NCBI RefSeq assembly: GCF_000717025.1
Contig: NZ_JNXG01000018.1
Span: forward strand, 62,001 to 126,000
Source of the DNA: Streptomyces atroolivaceus
Lineage (GTDB): Bacteria; Actinomycetota; Actinomycetes; Streptomycetales; Streptomycetaceae
DNA length: 64,000 nucleotides
Reading direction: 5' to 3'
Of this stretch, positions 35,089 through 43,998 are shown piece after piece (within the stretch, counting starts at the first letter, position 1; each line of letters starts with the position of its first letter). The translations under genes were made by a program, and so were the position numbers. The notes under the pieces were generated by a model. That model was not told the DNA's origin. It did not search any database and saw nothing but the letters and a program-made list of their open reading frames with translations.

Positions 35089-36756
35089 TCAGCCGGGAAT
35101 CCGCAGCCGACTGCCCCTCGCCGCCGCCACCAGCTCGGGAACCGTCGCCAGTTTGACCCTGGGGCGCCCGGCAAGGCGGCCCAGCGCCAGTTCGGCACGC
35201 TCGATCTCCGCCAGGCCGCGGGCGTCCACGACCCGCCGGTTCCGGCGTCGCACCAGCCGCTGGAACGCCTTCGCCCCGTGCTCCGGCGAGGGAAGCGTGC
35301 CGCCGACGGCATCGTCCAGCAGTGTGCCCACGGTCTCGGCGGCGCAGGTCCGGTTGGCACCGATGCCACCCGTGGGGCCGCGCTTGATCCATCCCACGAC
35401 GTAGGTGCCCGGCCGGTCCGTCACCCTGCCGCCCTCGTGGGGAACGGTGCCCGTCGCCTCGTCGAACGGCAGCCCGCTGACGGGCAGTCCGCGCTGACCG
35501 ACGGCCCTCAGCAGCAGCCCGGCCCGGATGTCCCGGCCGGTCGTACCGCTCTCGGCGTCCGAGCCGTCCGTCACCCGTACGGCGCGGACGGTGTCGCCGC
35601 CGAGCGCCTCCACCGGTGCCGAGTGGAACCGGAACACGATGCGGCGGCCCGCCGGCGACGGGAGGGACCAGTCCACCACCTGGCGGTCGACATCCCGCAG
35701 GAGCGCCGCCCGGTCGCCCGGGGCCGCGCCGTCGATCGCCGCACCGGTCCGCGGGTCGTGGTCGTCAACGACCAGCTCCACGCCGGCCAGATGCCTGAGC
35801 GCGAGCAGCTCGGACCTGGTGTACGCCGCGTCCTCGGGCCCCCGCCGCCCCAGCAGCACCACCTCGCGCACCGAGCCCGAGCGCAGGGCCTCCAGCGCGT
35901 GGCCGGCGATGTCTCCGGCGGCCAGTGCGTCCGGGTCGGAGACCAGGATCCGCGCCGCGTCCAGGGCGACGTTCCCGTTGCCGACCACGACGGCGCGCTC
36001 GGCGGACAGGTCCACCGCGTCCGGTGCGACGTCGGGGTGGGCGTTGTACCAGGAGACGAACGTGGTGGCGCAGACGCTGCCGGGCAGATCCTCGCCGGGA
36101 ATCCCGAGCCTGCGGCCGGCCGACGCGCCCACGGCGTAGATCACCGCGTCGTGATGCGCGGCGATCTCCTCCGCGGTGATGTCCCGGCCCACCTCCAGCC
36201 CGAGGTGCATGCGCACCCTCGGGTGCGTGTGGAACCTGGCGAAGGCGTCGCCGGCCTTCTTCGTCGACAGGTGGTCCGGCGCCACACCGTAGCGGATGAG
36301 CCCGCCCGCGACCGGCAGCCGGTCGATCAGGGTCACCTCGGCGCCCGTGTGCAGCAGCAGGTCCTCGGCGGCGTACATCCCCGCCGGTCCGGTGCCCACC
36401 ACCGCCACCCGGAGCGGTGCGAAGTCCGACGGCAGGCTGCGCTCGAACGTCGGCTCCCCCCACACGTGGAAGTTCGGTCCTCGGGGGTCCTGTTCGGGCT
36501 CCCGGTCCGCGAAGTACGCCGCGTTGAGCGGGCCGTACTCCCGCTGTGAGGCCGGGAGGCCGTCCACGGGGAAGACCGCTTCCACCGGGCAGGCGTCGGC
36601 ACAGGCGCCGCAGTCGATGCAGGACCTGGGATCGATGTACAGCATCTCCGTCCGGCCGAAGTCCGGTTCATCCGGCGTCGGATGGATGCAGTTGACTGGG
36701 CACACCGAGACACAGGTGGCGTCACTGCAGCACGTCTGGGTGATGGCGTAGGTCAT
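35089..36756 (-). CDS. Ferredoxin/ferredoxin-NADP+ reductase fusion (FprB-like)
   Basis: A 555-residue protein with an N-terminal two-cluster ferredoxin domain (residues 1-80; CSDATCVSVCPVNCIHP and SCIDCGACADACPVEAVFP) joined to an adrenodoxin-reductase-like FAD/NADP domain (VVGTGPAGMYAAEDLL, GNGNVALDAAR, WIKRGPTGGIGANR). It matches mycobacterial FprB. It can move electrons between NADPH and iron-sulfur carriers. The AurF-like oxygenase gene lies 9 bp upstream in the same direction, so it is probably the electron donor of that enzyme. Confidence 0.93.
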   Translation of the reverse strand: MTYAITQTCCSDATCVSVCPVNCIHPTPDEPDFGRTEMLYIDPRSCIDCGACADACPVEAVFPVDGLPASQREYGPLNAAYFADREPEQDPRGPNFHVWGEPTFERSLPSDFAPLRVAVVGTGPAGMYAAEDLLLHTGAEVTLIDRLPVAGGLIRYGVAPDHLSTKKAGDAFARFHTHPRVRMHLGLEVGRDITAEEIAAHHDAVIYAVGASAGRRLGIPGEDLPGSVCATTFVSWYNAHPDVAPDAVDLSAERAVVVGNGNVALDAARILVSDPDALAAGDIAGHALEALRSGSVREVVLLGRRGPEDAAYTRSELLALRHLAGVELVVDDHDPRTGAAIDGAAPGDRAALLRDVDRQVVDWSLPSPAGRRIVFRFHSAPVEALGGDTVRAVRVTDGSDAESGTTGRDIRAGLLLRAVGQRGLPVSGLPFDEATGTVPHEGGRVTDRPGTYVVGWIKRGPTGGIGANRTCAAETVGTLLDDAVGGTLPSPEHGAKAFQRLVRRRNRRVVDARGLAEIERAELALGRLAGRPRVKLATVPELVAAARGSRLRIPG

Positions 36757-36765
36757 GTCGTCCGC

Positions 36766-37680
36766 TCAGATCAGATGGGCACGCTTGTAGAACACCAGGG
36801 CGGGCTTGGTGAGCAGGCGGGCCGAGGCCAGGAAGTCCATGAGGCCCGCACAGCTCGAGCGCATCATCGACTTGTGGTGCTCGTTGTCCTTCGCCTCGCC
36901 GAGGGCACGCTTGCCGTCGAGTCCCGCGTTGGCGTAGACGTCCTTGTTCACCATGCTGGTGACGATGACGTACGACGCGATCGCGATGACGAGCGCGTTG
37001 ATCCGGCGCCGCACAGGTCCGGCGCCGCTGAGGTGCTTGCGGGTCTCCGCGCGGGCGAACTTCATGTGCCGGGACTCTTCGACGACATGGATGTTGTTGA
37101 TGGTGCGGACGAAGGGCACGACCCGCTCGTCCCGCATCCAGTCGCGCTGCATGACGTCGAGGACCTCTTCGGCCACGAGAATGGCCGCGTACGCCGCCTC
37201 GCCGAACGCGAGTGTCTTGAAGGCCCGCCCCAGCTCAACCGCCAGGCGGTGCGGCCGGTAGGGCGGGGCGCCCAGCTTCTGCGCGCCGCGCGCGAACATG
37301 ATCGAGTGCCGGCACTCCTCGGCTATCTCGGTCAGCGCCCACTGGACGTCCGCGCTCGTGGGGTCCTTCGCGTACACGTCGCGCAGGACCATCTGCTGAA
37401 GGATCATCTCGAACCAGATGCCGGTGCTGGCCACCGAGGCGGCTTCCTGGCGCGTCAGTTCCTTGCGCTGCGCCTCGGTCAGCTCGCCCCAGTACGCGGT
37501 GCCGTACAGGGTGCTCCACTCCGGGCTCGCGCCGTGGAACTCCTTGTCGAGCGGCGTGTCCCAGTCGACCTCCGTGGCGGGGTCGTACGCGAGTGTGGCA
37601 GCCGATTCGAGCAGGCGGCGGGTGAGGTGGTCCTCGGGCGGCCGGCCCTCGGCATCCGGTCGGACGGTGCTGCTTGCCAT
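36766..37680 (-). CDS. AurF-like diiron oxygenase
   Basis: A 304-residue helical protein with the diiron ligand pattern of the AurF/CmlI family: a glutamate in WFEMILQQ (about 91), E-E-C-R-H (121-125), glutamates in AEEVLDV (171-172) and H-V-V-E-E-S-R-H (198-205). AurF-type enzymes oxidise aryl amines to nitro groups; distant relatives act on other substrates. ATG 37680 has GAGGAG 8 bp upstream; an alternative ATG at 37725 lacks this. It is cotranscribed with the FprB-like reductase. Confidence 0.85.
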   Translation of the reverse strand: MASSTVRPDAEGRPPEDHLTRRLLESAATLAYDPATEVDWDTPLDKEFHGASPEWSTLYGTAYWGELTEAQRKELTRQEAASVASTGIWFEMILQQMVLRDVYAKDPTSADVQWALTEIAEECRHSIMFARGAQKLGAPPYRPHRLAVELGRAFKTLAFGEAAYAAILVAEEVLDVMQRDWMRDERVVPFVRTINNIHVVEESRHMKFARAETRKHLSGAGPVRRRINALVIAIASYVIVTSMVNKDVYANAGLDGKRALGEAKDNEHHKSMMRSSCAGLMDFLASARLLTKPALVFYKRAHLI

Positions 37681-38143
37681 GGTGCGGCTCCTCGGTTCGT
37701 CAGTGATGTCCTTGGTGCTTCGCATGCGCGATCTTTTGTGACGGGTCGTCATGCAGGGCGCTGCTGACCGGAGATGGCGGCAGCGCTGAACGACGGACCG
37801 GCGCCGGCCCCGGCCGGGCGGCTTCTGTCCCGCCTTGTTAGACGGAAGGTATAGCAAGGATGCCGGGCGGGCCTACCCCCGAGTAAGAAATGTGCGCCGA
37901 TCCTCGCCATATCTCCTTGCGTATGCCCACGGGCGGGCGTTCCTGTCGTCGGCCGGGAGTGCGGAGAGGGGGTGCACGTTCGGCATGTCGAACATTGTTC
38001 GCAATTTCAGCGCGAGTCATTGACGCGACCATTTCCCGCGCCTACGGTCCCGTCCGAAGTGGCGGGCGCGCGTCGAAATATCGAACGTGCGGCCTTCCCT
38101 TCACGCGTCCCCGCACCTCAGAGACGAGTCGAGACGAGCCGCC
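37681..38143. other. 463-bp divergent region before the sugar ABC operon
   Basis: No gene is seen. It contains several CGAAC/GTTCG elements: the palindrome CGAACAtTGTTCG (37989-38001), GTTCG-N6-CGAAC just before it, and an inverted GCACGTTCG / CGAACGTGC pair near 37974 and 38083. These look like operators for a repressor. Confidence 0.5.
38020..38048 (+). promoter_or_regulatory. Promoter of the 38-41 kb ABC importer
   Basis: TTGACG (38020-38025) and TACGGT (38043-38048) are separated by 17 bp, a good vegetative-type -35/-10 pair, 96 bp before the binding-protein ATG and flanked by CGAAC-type elements. Confidence 0.6.
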
Positions 38144-39484
38144 ATGCAACCACCCCTCCTCAGTCGGCGCCGAGCCCTCGCGGGCGGTGCCGGCGCCCTG
38201 GCCGCCGCCGGAGCCCTGGGCTCCCTGTCCGGCTGCGCCGCGCCCGCAACCGCCGCAGGCGCGGGGCAGACCCTGCTGCGGTACTGGCATCTGTTCGGCG
38301 GCGGTGACGGCGTCAACATGCAGGGGCTGCTGGACGACTTCAGGGCCGGGCACCCGGAGATCGCCCTGGAGGCCTCGACCCTGCAGTGGGGCGCCCCGTA
38401 CTACACCAAGCTCGGCATGGCGGGCGCCGGTGGCAGGGCACCCGAGCTCGCCGCCCTGCACCTCGCCCGGCTCGCGGGCTTCGCCCCCGGCAGGCTCCTC
38501 GACCCGTTCGACCTCGGTCTGCTGGCCGAACACGGCGTCCGGGAGAAGGACTTCCCCCCGGACATCTGGCGCCGGGGCCAGGTGGGTGGCAAGCAGTACG
38601 CAGTCCCTCTCGACACCCACCCCTTCGTCCTCTACTACCAGACCGAGGTCTGCGAGAAGGCCGGGCTGATGTCCGGCGGCCGGCTCAAACCGATCAGTGA
38701 CGCGGGCGAGTTCGCCGACGCACTGCGCGCCGCGAAGAAGACGACCGGGCAACCCGGTCTGGTGACCGAGACGCTCGGGCCCGACTGCATCACCCCCTGG
38801 CGTCTCTTCTCCAGCTTCTACGCCCAGACCGGCGGCACGGTGCTCTCCGCGGACGGGAAACGTCTGGCGCTCGACGACGCCAAGGCGCTGAGAGTGCTGG
38901 AGTACCTGGCCCGGCTCGTCGAGGAGGGGCTGATGGTACGCCGGGCCGACTACGCGGGGTCCGTCGGCGTCTTCAACGGCGGGAAGACCGCCTTCCACCT
39001 CAACGGTGAATGGGAGATCAGCACGTTCACGACCACCGGACTCCCGTTCTCCATGACCCGTATCCCCGCGCTCTTCGGCACCACGGCCACCCAGGCCGAC
39101 TGCCATGCCTTCGTCCTGCCGCACCAGGAGGACCGGGGCGGCGCCACGAACGAGGCGGCGCACACGCTCGTCGCCTGGATGCTCAAGAACTCAGTGGCCT
39201 GGGCCGAAGGCGGACACGTGCCGGCCTATCTGCCGGTGCTCGACGATCCGGCCTACCTCGCCCTGAAGCCGCAGTCCGAGTACCGCACCGTGATCGACGA
39301 CGTGGCGCTGGACGAACCCGCGTGGTTCGCCGGCTCCGCCTCCCGGCTGTGGATCGAGCTCGGCGCCGTCTTCTCGGGGGTTCTCACCGGATCCCGGAGC
39401 CCGCGCAACGCCCTGACCGAGGCCAAGGCCCGGCTGCGGACCCTCCTCGACACCCGTAACCCCCTCCCGGGAGCCGCGTCATGA
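38144..39484 (+). CDS. Sugar ABC transporter, substrate-binding lipoprotein
   Basis: A 446-residue family 1 solute-binding protein. The signal has an arginine-rich start (LLSRRRALAGG) and the lipobox LSGC near residue 29, so it is anchored to the outer face of the membrane. The body has typical features such as RYWHLFGGGDG and LNGEWEIS. The ligand is not clear, probably an oligosaccharide. ATG 38144 is chosen for the proper signal sequence. It overlaps the first permease gene by 4 bp. Confidence 0.9.
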   Translation: MQPPLLSRRRALAGGAGALAAAGALGSLSGCAAPATAAGAGQTLLRYWHLFGGGDGVNMQGLLDDFRAGHPEIALEASTLQWGAPYYTKLGMAGAGGRAPELAALHLARLAGFAPGRLLDPFDLGLLAEHGVREKDFPPDIWRRGQVGGKQYAVPLDTHPFVLYYQTEVCEKAGLMSGGRLKPISDAGEFADALRAAKKTTGQPGLVTETLGPDCITPWRLFSSFYAQTGGTVLSADGKRLALDDAKALRVLEYLARLVEEGLMVRRADYAGSVGVFNGGKTAFHLNGEWEISTFTTTGLPFSMTRIPALFGTTATQADCHAFVLPHQEDRGGATNEAAHTLVAWMLKNSVAWAEGGHVPAYLPVLDDPAYLALKPQSEYRTVIDDVALDEPAWFAGSASRLWIELGAVFSGVLTGSRSPRNALTEAKARLRTLLDTRNPLPGAAS

Positions 39485-40443
39485 CCTCCACCACCGCGGC
39501 GGCGCCGGCACCCGTGGCGAAGCCCGCCGGGCGAGCCACCGGACGTCCGGCACGCGGCGTGCGCAGGAAGTGGACCGAACACGGTCTGGTCTTCATCGCG
39601 CCCTTCTTCCTCGTGTACGCCATGTTCCTGATCTGGCCACTCATATCCGGCCTGGGGATGAGCCTCACCAGCGAGAACATCACCGGCACCGGAGGAGAGT
39701 TCGTCGGCCTCGACAACTACGCCGAGGCGGTGCGCGACCCCGACGTGTGGTCGTCGCTGTGGAACACCGTCTGGTTCACGGTCCTGTCCACCGTTCCCCT
39801 CGTCGTCGTCGGTCTCGTACTGGCGCTGCTCGCCCACCAGTTGCAAGTGGTCCAGTGGCTGTGGCGGCTCAGCTGGTTCGCCCCGTTCCTGCTGCCGTCC
39901 GGGGTCGTCTGCCTGCTGTTCCTGAACATGATCCTTCCCTCCGACTTCGGCCTCGCCGACCAGATGCTCGCCGCCGTCGGGCTGACGCCGGAGATCGGAT
40001 GGCTGACCGACGAGCGCTACGCCATGCTCAGCATCGTGGCGACCACCGTCTGGTGGACCGTCGGCTTCAACTTCCTGCTGTATCTCGCCGCACTCCAGGC
40101 CATTCCGGCGCATCTGTACGAGGCCGCCGAACTGGACGGGGCCGGCGCGTGGAACCGGCTCCTGCACATCACCCTGCCGATGCTGCGCCGCACCACCGGG
40201 CTGGTCGTGGTCCTCCAGATACTGGCCTCGCTGAAGATCTTCGACCAGGTCTACATCATGACCGGCGGCGGCCCCGACGAGTCCACCCGGCCGATCCTCC
40301 AGTACGTCTACCAGCAGGGCTTCACGGGCTACCGCATCGGCTACGCCTCGGCCGTCTCGTACATCTTCTTCGCCCTGATCCTGACCGTCTCCCTGGTGCA
40401 GCCGCTGCTGTCCCGGCGCCGAGCTGAGGAGGCCGCGAAGTGA
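39481..40443 (+). CDS. Sugar ABC transporter permease, MalF type
   Basis: A 320-residue permease with six helices. The ATPase-contacting EAA loop is EAAELDGAGAWNRLLHITLP. ATG overlaps the binding-protein stop (ATGA), and the stop overlaps the next GTG. It forms the pore with the second permease. Confidence 0.93.
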   Translation: MTSTTAAAPAPVAKPAGRATGRPARGVRRKWTEHGLVFIAPFFLVYAMFLIWPLISGLGMSLTSENITGTGGEFVGLDNYAEAVRDPDVWSSLWNTVWFTVLSTVPLVVVGLVLALLAHQLQVVQWLWRLSWFAPFLLPSGVVCLLFLNMILPSDFGLADQMLAAVGLTPEIGWLTDERYAMLSIVATTVWWTVGFNFLLYLAALQAIPAHLYEAAELDGAGAWNRLLHITLPMLRRTTGLVVVLQILASLKIFDQVYIMTGGGPDESTRPILQYVYQQGFTGYRIGYASAVSYIFFALILTVSLVQPLLSRRRAEEAAK

Positions 40444-41339
40444 GCGGTTCCGCCACCGTCACCACCCGCCCCGCCCCGAGGACCGAGCGTCCCGCCGACG
40501 CCGGGGGCCGCCGCCCGCGCTGGACGCGCGGCAGGATCGTCCTGCTCGTCGTCGCCCTGCTCCTCACCGCGGCCTGGCTCCTGCCGCTCGCCTGGGCGGT
40601 CGCCACCTCCCTGAAGCCGGAGGGCGACACCACGAGGACCCCGCTCTCCTGGATCGGCTCGCGCGTCACCTTCGACGCGTACAGCAAGGTCTGGGAGTCG
40701 GGCGACCTGATGATCTGGCTCATGAACTCGGCGTACATCTCCGTCATGACCACCCTGCTGACCGTCGTGACGTGCGCGATGGCCGCGTACGGATTCACCC
40801 GAACCGACTTCCGCGGCCGGCGGCTGCTCTACGGGCTGGTGCTCGCGGGCATCATGGTGCCCCCGCAGGTGCTCATCGCCCCCCTGTTCCGCGAGATGGT
40901 CCAGCTGGGCCTCGTCGACACCTACTGGGGTGTGATCCTGCCCCAGGTCGCCGTGCCGGCCATGGTGTTCATCCTGGTCAAGTTCTTCGAAGGCGTGCCG
41001 AGGGAACTGGAGGAGGCGGCCTTCGTCGACGGAGCCGGCCGCTGGCGGGTGTTCTGGACGATCGTCATACCGCTGTCCCGGCCCGTGCTGGCGGCCGTGG
41101 CGATCTTCACCTTCATCTCCACCTGGAACAACTTCCTGTGGCCGTTCCTCGTGACCACCGACCCCGGCGGCATGACCCTGCCCGTCGGTCTCGTCAACGT
41201 CCAGTCGACCTTCGGGGTGCGGTACGCCCAGATCATGGCCTCGCTCGTGATCGCGGGGACGCCGCTCCTGATCGTCTTCGCGTTCTTCCAGCGGCAGATC
41301 GTGCAAGGCATCGCGCACACGGGTCTCGCCGGACAGTAG
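40440..41339 (+). CDS. Sugar ABC transporter permease, MalG type
   Basis: A 299-residue second permease. The EAA loop is EEAAFVDGAGRWRVFWTIVIP. GTG 40440 overlaps the preceding stop. No ATP-binding subunit is encoded here; in Streptomyces the shared ATPase MsiK usually serves such importers. A hairpin follows the stop. Confidence 0.93.
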   Translation: MSGSATVTTRPAPRTERPADAGGRRPRWTRGRIVLLVVALLLTAAWLLPLAWAVATSLKPEGDTTRTPLSWIGSRVTFDAYSKVWESGDLMIWLMNSAYISVMTTLLTVVTCAMAAYGFTRTDFRGRRLLYGLVLAGIMVPPQVLIAPLFREMVQLGLVDTYWGVILPQVAVPAMVFILVKFFEGVPRELEEAAFVDGAGRWRVFWTIVIPLSRPVLAAVAIFTFISTWNNFLWPFLVTTDPGGMTLPVGLVNVQSTFGVRYAQIMASLVIAGTPLLIVFAFFQRQIVQGIAHTGLAGQ

Positions 41340-41359
41340 GGGGGGCGCGTGGTCTCCGG

Positions 41360-41391
41360 GCCCGTGCGGACGGCACCGCGTCCGTACGGGC
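41360..41391. terminator. Bidirectional hairpin terminator
   Basis: GCCCGTGCGGAC (41360-41371) pairs with GTCCGTACGGGC (41380-41391) with one G-T pair and an 8-nt loop. It separates the permease and prenyltransferase genes, which converge. Confidence 0.75.
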
Positions 41392-42279
41392 TCAGACGAT
41401 ATCGGTGCCCCGAGCCAGAAGCAGCGCCACATCCGCCGAGGCGACCGCCACCGTCCCGGCGAGTGCCGCCTTGCGCCAGGCCCTGACCGGCCGTGGGCCG
41501 ATGTGCACCGTCGTCGCCACCACGGTGCACAGGGCGACCCCGGACAGCACGGCGAAGTCCCGGCCGGCGGGCGCCCCCGCGGGCCCCAGGACCAGCACCG
41601 CGGTGGCGGCCGTCAACGGGAGGGGCAGCAGAAGCCGGGTGCGGGCCGGACCCAGCCGCTGCGGCAGGCCGCGGATGCCCGCCCGCAGATCCGCCTCGAT
41701 GTCCGGCAGCACATCGCCCAGATGGGCCGCGCCGCCGAGCAGAGCGCCTGCCGCCACGGCCCACCAGGCGGGCCAGGGGTTTCCGGGCAGGCTCAGGGCG
41801 ACCAGGCACGGAAGACTGCCGAAGCCGACGGCGTACGGCAACCAGGACAGCACCGTCTCCTTGAGCTTCAGGTTGTACGCCCATGCCGCCACGACTCCGG
41901 CCAGGTGCGCCGCACCCGCCCAGGCACCGCACGCGAGCGACAGCACCGCGCACAGCGACAGCGCGGCGAAGGCCGCGCTCCAGACCGTGCCCGGGCCCAC
42001 CGCCCCGCGGGCCACCGGCTTCCCCGGGCGCGCGGCCTCGGCGTCACGGCGGGCGTCGAAGGCGTCGTTGCACCAGCCGACCGACAGCTGTCCGGTCAGT
42101 ACGGCGGTGGCGACCAGGACCCAGCGCCCGGCTCCTGGACCGGAGCTGACGGCCAGAGCGGTGACGAGTACGGTCACCGCCGCGACCGGGCCCGGGTGGC
42201 AGGACAGTACGAGCCCCGCCGACGAGCGCGGCAGGCCCAGGGCGCGCGTGGGGGCCGGCGGCCGCTCCGTGGTGTCCAC
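41392..42279 (-). CDS. UbiA-family prenyltransferase
   Basis: A 295-residue membrane protein with about eight helices. The first Asp-rich motif is WCNDAFDARRD (NDxxDxxxD), and the second-motif region reads LGDVLPDIEAD. UbiA enzymes attach isoprenoid chains to aromatic acceptors. GTG 42279 is the start nearest the family N-terminus. It is divergent from the type III PKS operon across 110 bp, so it may prenylate, or share regulation with, the phenolic product of that operon. Confidence 0.88.
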   Translation of the reverse strand: MDTTERPPAPTRALGLPRSSAGLVLSCHPGPVAAVTVLVTALAVSSGPGAGRWVLVATAVLTGQLSVGWCNDAFDARRDAEAARPGKPVARGAVGPGTVWSAAFAALSLCAVLSLACGAWAGAAHLAGVVAAWAYNLKLKETVLSWLPYAVGFGSLPCLVALSLPGNPWPAWWAVAAGALLGGAAHLGDVLPDIEADLRAGIRGLPQRLGPARTRLLLPLPLTAATAVLVLGPAGAPAGRDFAVLSGVALCTVVATTVHIGPRPVRAWRKAALAGTVAVASADVALLLARGTDIV

Positions 42280-42389
42280 GGGGCGATCGTAGGCACCCCG
42301 GTGCGGACGAACACGGCAGCCGCGCGTCCCATATGCGCTGATTCGGCCGTCCATGTCGGCAGGATGAGGGGCATGACCTCTCCGAATCG

Positions 42390-43457
42390 GTGTCCAGGGT
42401 GACCCGGATCGCGGCTGTCCACGGTGTCCTGCCGCCGCACCGCCACGCCCAGGAGGACGTCACCGACATGGTGGCGCGCGTCTGCCTGCCCGCCGGATCG
42501 GACCGCCGGGTGCTGGACCGTATCCACACGAACGCGGGCGTACGCACCCGGAACATGGTGCTGCCCCTGGAACGCTACGGAGAGCTGGAAGGCTTCGGTG
42601 CGGCGAACGACGTGTTCATCGCCGAGGCCGTCGACCTCGGGGCCGAAGCCGTCAGCGGCGCCCTGCGCAAGGCCGGGCTGCGGCCCGCCGACGTGGACCT
42701 CCTGATGTTCACCACGGTCACCGGCGTCGCGGCGCCCTCCATCGACGCGCGGCTCGTCGGACGTCTCGGGCTCCGCCCCGACGTGAAGCGGCTCCCCGTC
42801 TTCGGACTGGGGTGCGTGGCCGGTGCCGCCGGGGTCGCTCGGCTGCACGACTACCTGCTCGCCCGGCCGGGGCGAGTGGCGGTGCTGCTCTCCGTCGAAC
42901 TGTGCTCGCTGACCTTCCAACGCGACGACGCGAGCCCTGCCAACCTGGTCGCCACCGCACTGTTCGGCGACGGCGCGGCGGCCGCGGTACTGGTGGGAGG
43001 CGGCCACCGGGATCCGGCGGACGGCCCCGAGGTGGTCGACACCCGCAGCCGCCTCTACCCGGACACCGGACACGTCATGGGCTGGGACATCAGGGGCTCC
43101 GGCTTCACCGTGGTGCTCGACCCCGCCGTCCCCGACGTCGTACGCCGATACCTCGCCGAGGACGTCAGCGGCTTCCTGGAACAGCACGGGCTGAAGCCGA
43201 AGGACGTCGCCCGCTGGGTGTGTCATCCCGGCGGCCCGAAGGTCCTGGAGGCCGTCGCCGACGTCCTTTCCCTGCCCGAGGGGGCCCTCGACGTCACCTG
43301 GCGTTCGCTGGCCGAGGTCGGCAACCTCTCCTCGTCATCGGTCCTCCACGTCCTGCGGGACACGATGGAGCAGCGGACGCCCGAGCGCGGGACGCCCGGT
43401 CTGCTGATGGCGATGGGTCCCGGCTTCTGCTGCGAACTGGTGCTGCTGCGCTGGTAG
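42390..43457 (+). CDS. srsA: Type III polyketide synthase, SrsA-like
   Basis: A 355-residue chalcone-synthase-family enzyme. The catalytic triad is C142 ([11 protein letters not shown]), H279 (VCHPGGPK) and N312 (GNLSSSS). The next two genes are a carboxyl-methyltransferase-like membrane enzyme and a flavin hydroxylase, the order of srsABC in S. griseus, where SrsA makes alkylresorcinols from long fatty acyl starters. I infer the same role: phenolic lipids. The start is GTG 42390; GTG 42399 is an alternative. Confidence 0.88.
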   Translation: MSRVTRIAAVHGVLPPHRHAQEDVTDMVARVCLPAGSDRRVLDRIHTNAGVRTRNMVLPLERYGELEGFGAANDVFIAEAVDLGAEAVSGALRKAGLRPADVDLLMFTTVTGVAAPSIDARLVGRLGLRPDVKRLPVFGLGCVAGAAGVARLHDYLLARPGRVAVLLSVELCSLTFQRDDASPANLVATALFGDGAAAAVLVGGGHRDPADGPEVVDTRSRLYPDTGHVMGWDIRGSGFTVVLDPAVPDVVRRYLAEDVSGFLEQHGLKPKDVARWVCHPGGPKVLEAVADVLSLPEGALDVTWRSLAEVGNLSSSSVLHVLRDTMEQRTPERGTPGLLMAMGPGFCCELVLLRW

Positions 43458-43470
43458 TCCGGAGGAAGAC

Positions 43471-43998
43471 ATGATCTGGTACACGGCTCTCGTGGTGGCC
43501 GTCGCCGCCGAACGCCTCGCCGAGCTCGCGGTGGCGCTGCGCAACGCCCGGTGGAGCCTGGCCCGGGGCGGGACCGAAGCCGGCCGCGGGCACTACCCCG
43601 TGATGGTGGCCCTGCACACGGCGCTGCTCGCCGCCTGCCTCGCCGAGGCGTGGCTGGCCGGCCGCCCGTTCCTGCCGTGGCTCGGCTGGACCATGGTCGC
43701 GGTGGTGGCCGCCGCACAAGGACTGCGCTGGTGGTGCGTCCGCACACTGGGCCGGCGCTGGAACACCAGGGTCATCGTCGTCCCGGGCCTGCCCCTGGTG
43801 ACCGGCGGGCCGTACCGGTGGCTGCGCCACCCCAACTACGTCGCGGTCGCCGCCGAAGGAGCGGCTCTGCCCCTGGTCCACGGCGCCTGGGTGACCGCAG
43901 TCCTGTTCACCGTGCTCAACGCGGCCCTCATGACCGTACGCATTCCGTGCGAGGACGCCGCGCTGGCACCCCTGGCGCGAGCGGACGCAGGCGCGTGA
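43471..43998 (+). CDS. srsB: Isoprenylcysteine carboxyl methyltransferase-family enzyme, SrsB-like
   Basis: A 175-residue membrane methyltransferase with about four helices. The cofactor-binding motif of the family is seen as LVTGGPYRWLRHPNYVA and the closing segment VRIPCEDAAL. In srsABC the homologue methylates a phenolic hydroxyl of the lipid. GGAGGA lies 7 bp before the ATG. Confidence 0.87.
   Translation: MIWYTALVVAVAAERLAELAVALRNARWSLARGGTEAGRGHYPVMVALHTALLAACLAEAWLAGRPFLPWLGWTMVAVVAAAQGLRWWCVRTLGRRWNTRVIVVPGLPLVTGGPYRWLRHPNYVAVAAEGAALPLVHGAWVTAVLFTVLNAALMTVRIPCEDAALAPLARADAGA

Noticed and set aside
33658..37680. A complete siderophore biosynthesis cluster
   Set aside because: Only the N-monooxygenase fits. 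No synthetase, acyltransferase or uptake genes are present; the AurF-like and FprB-like genes face the other way behind a terminator.
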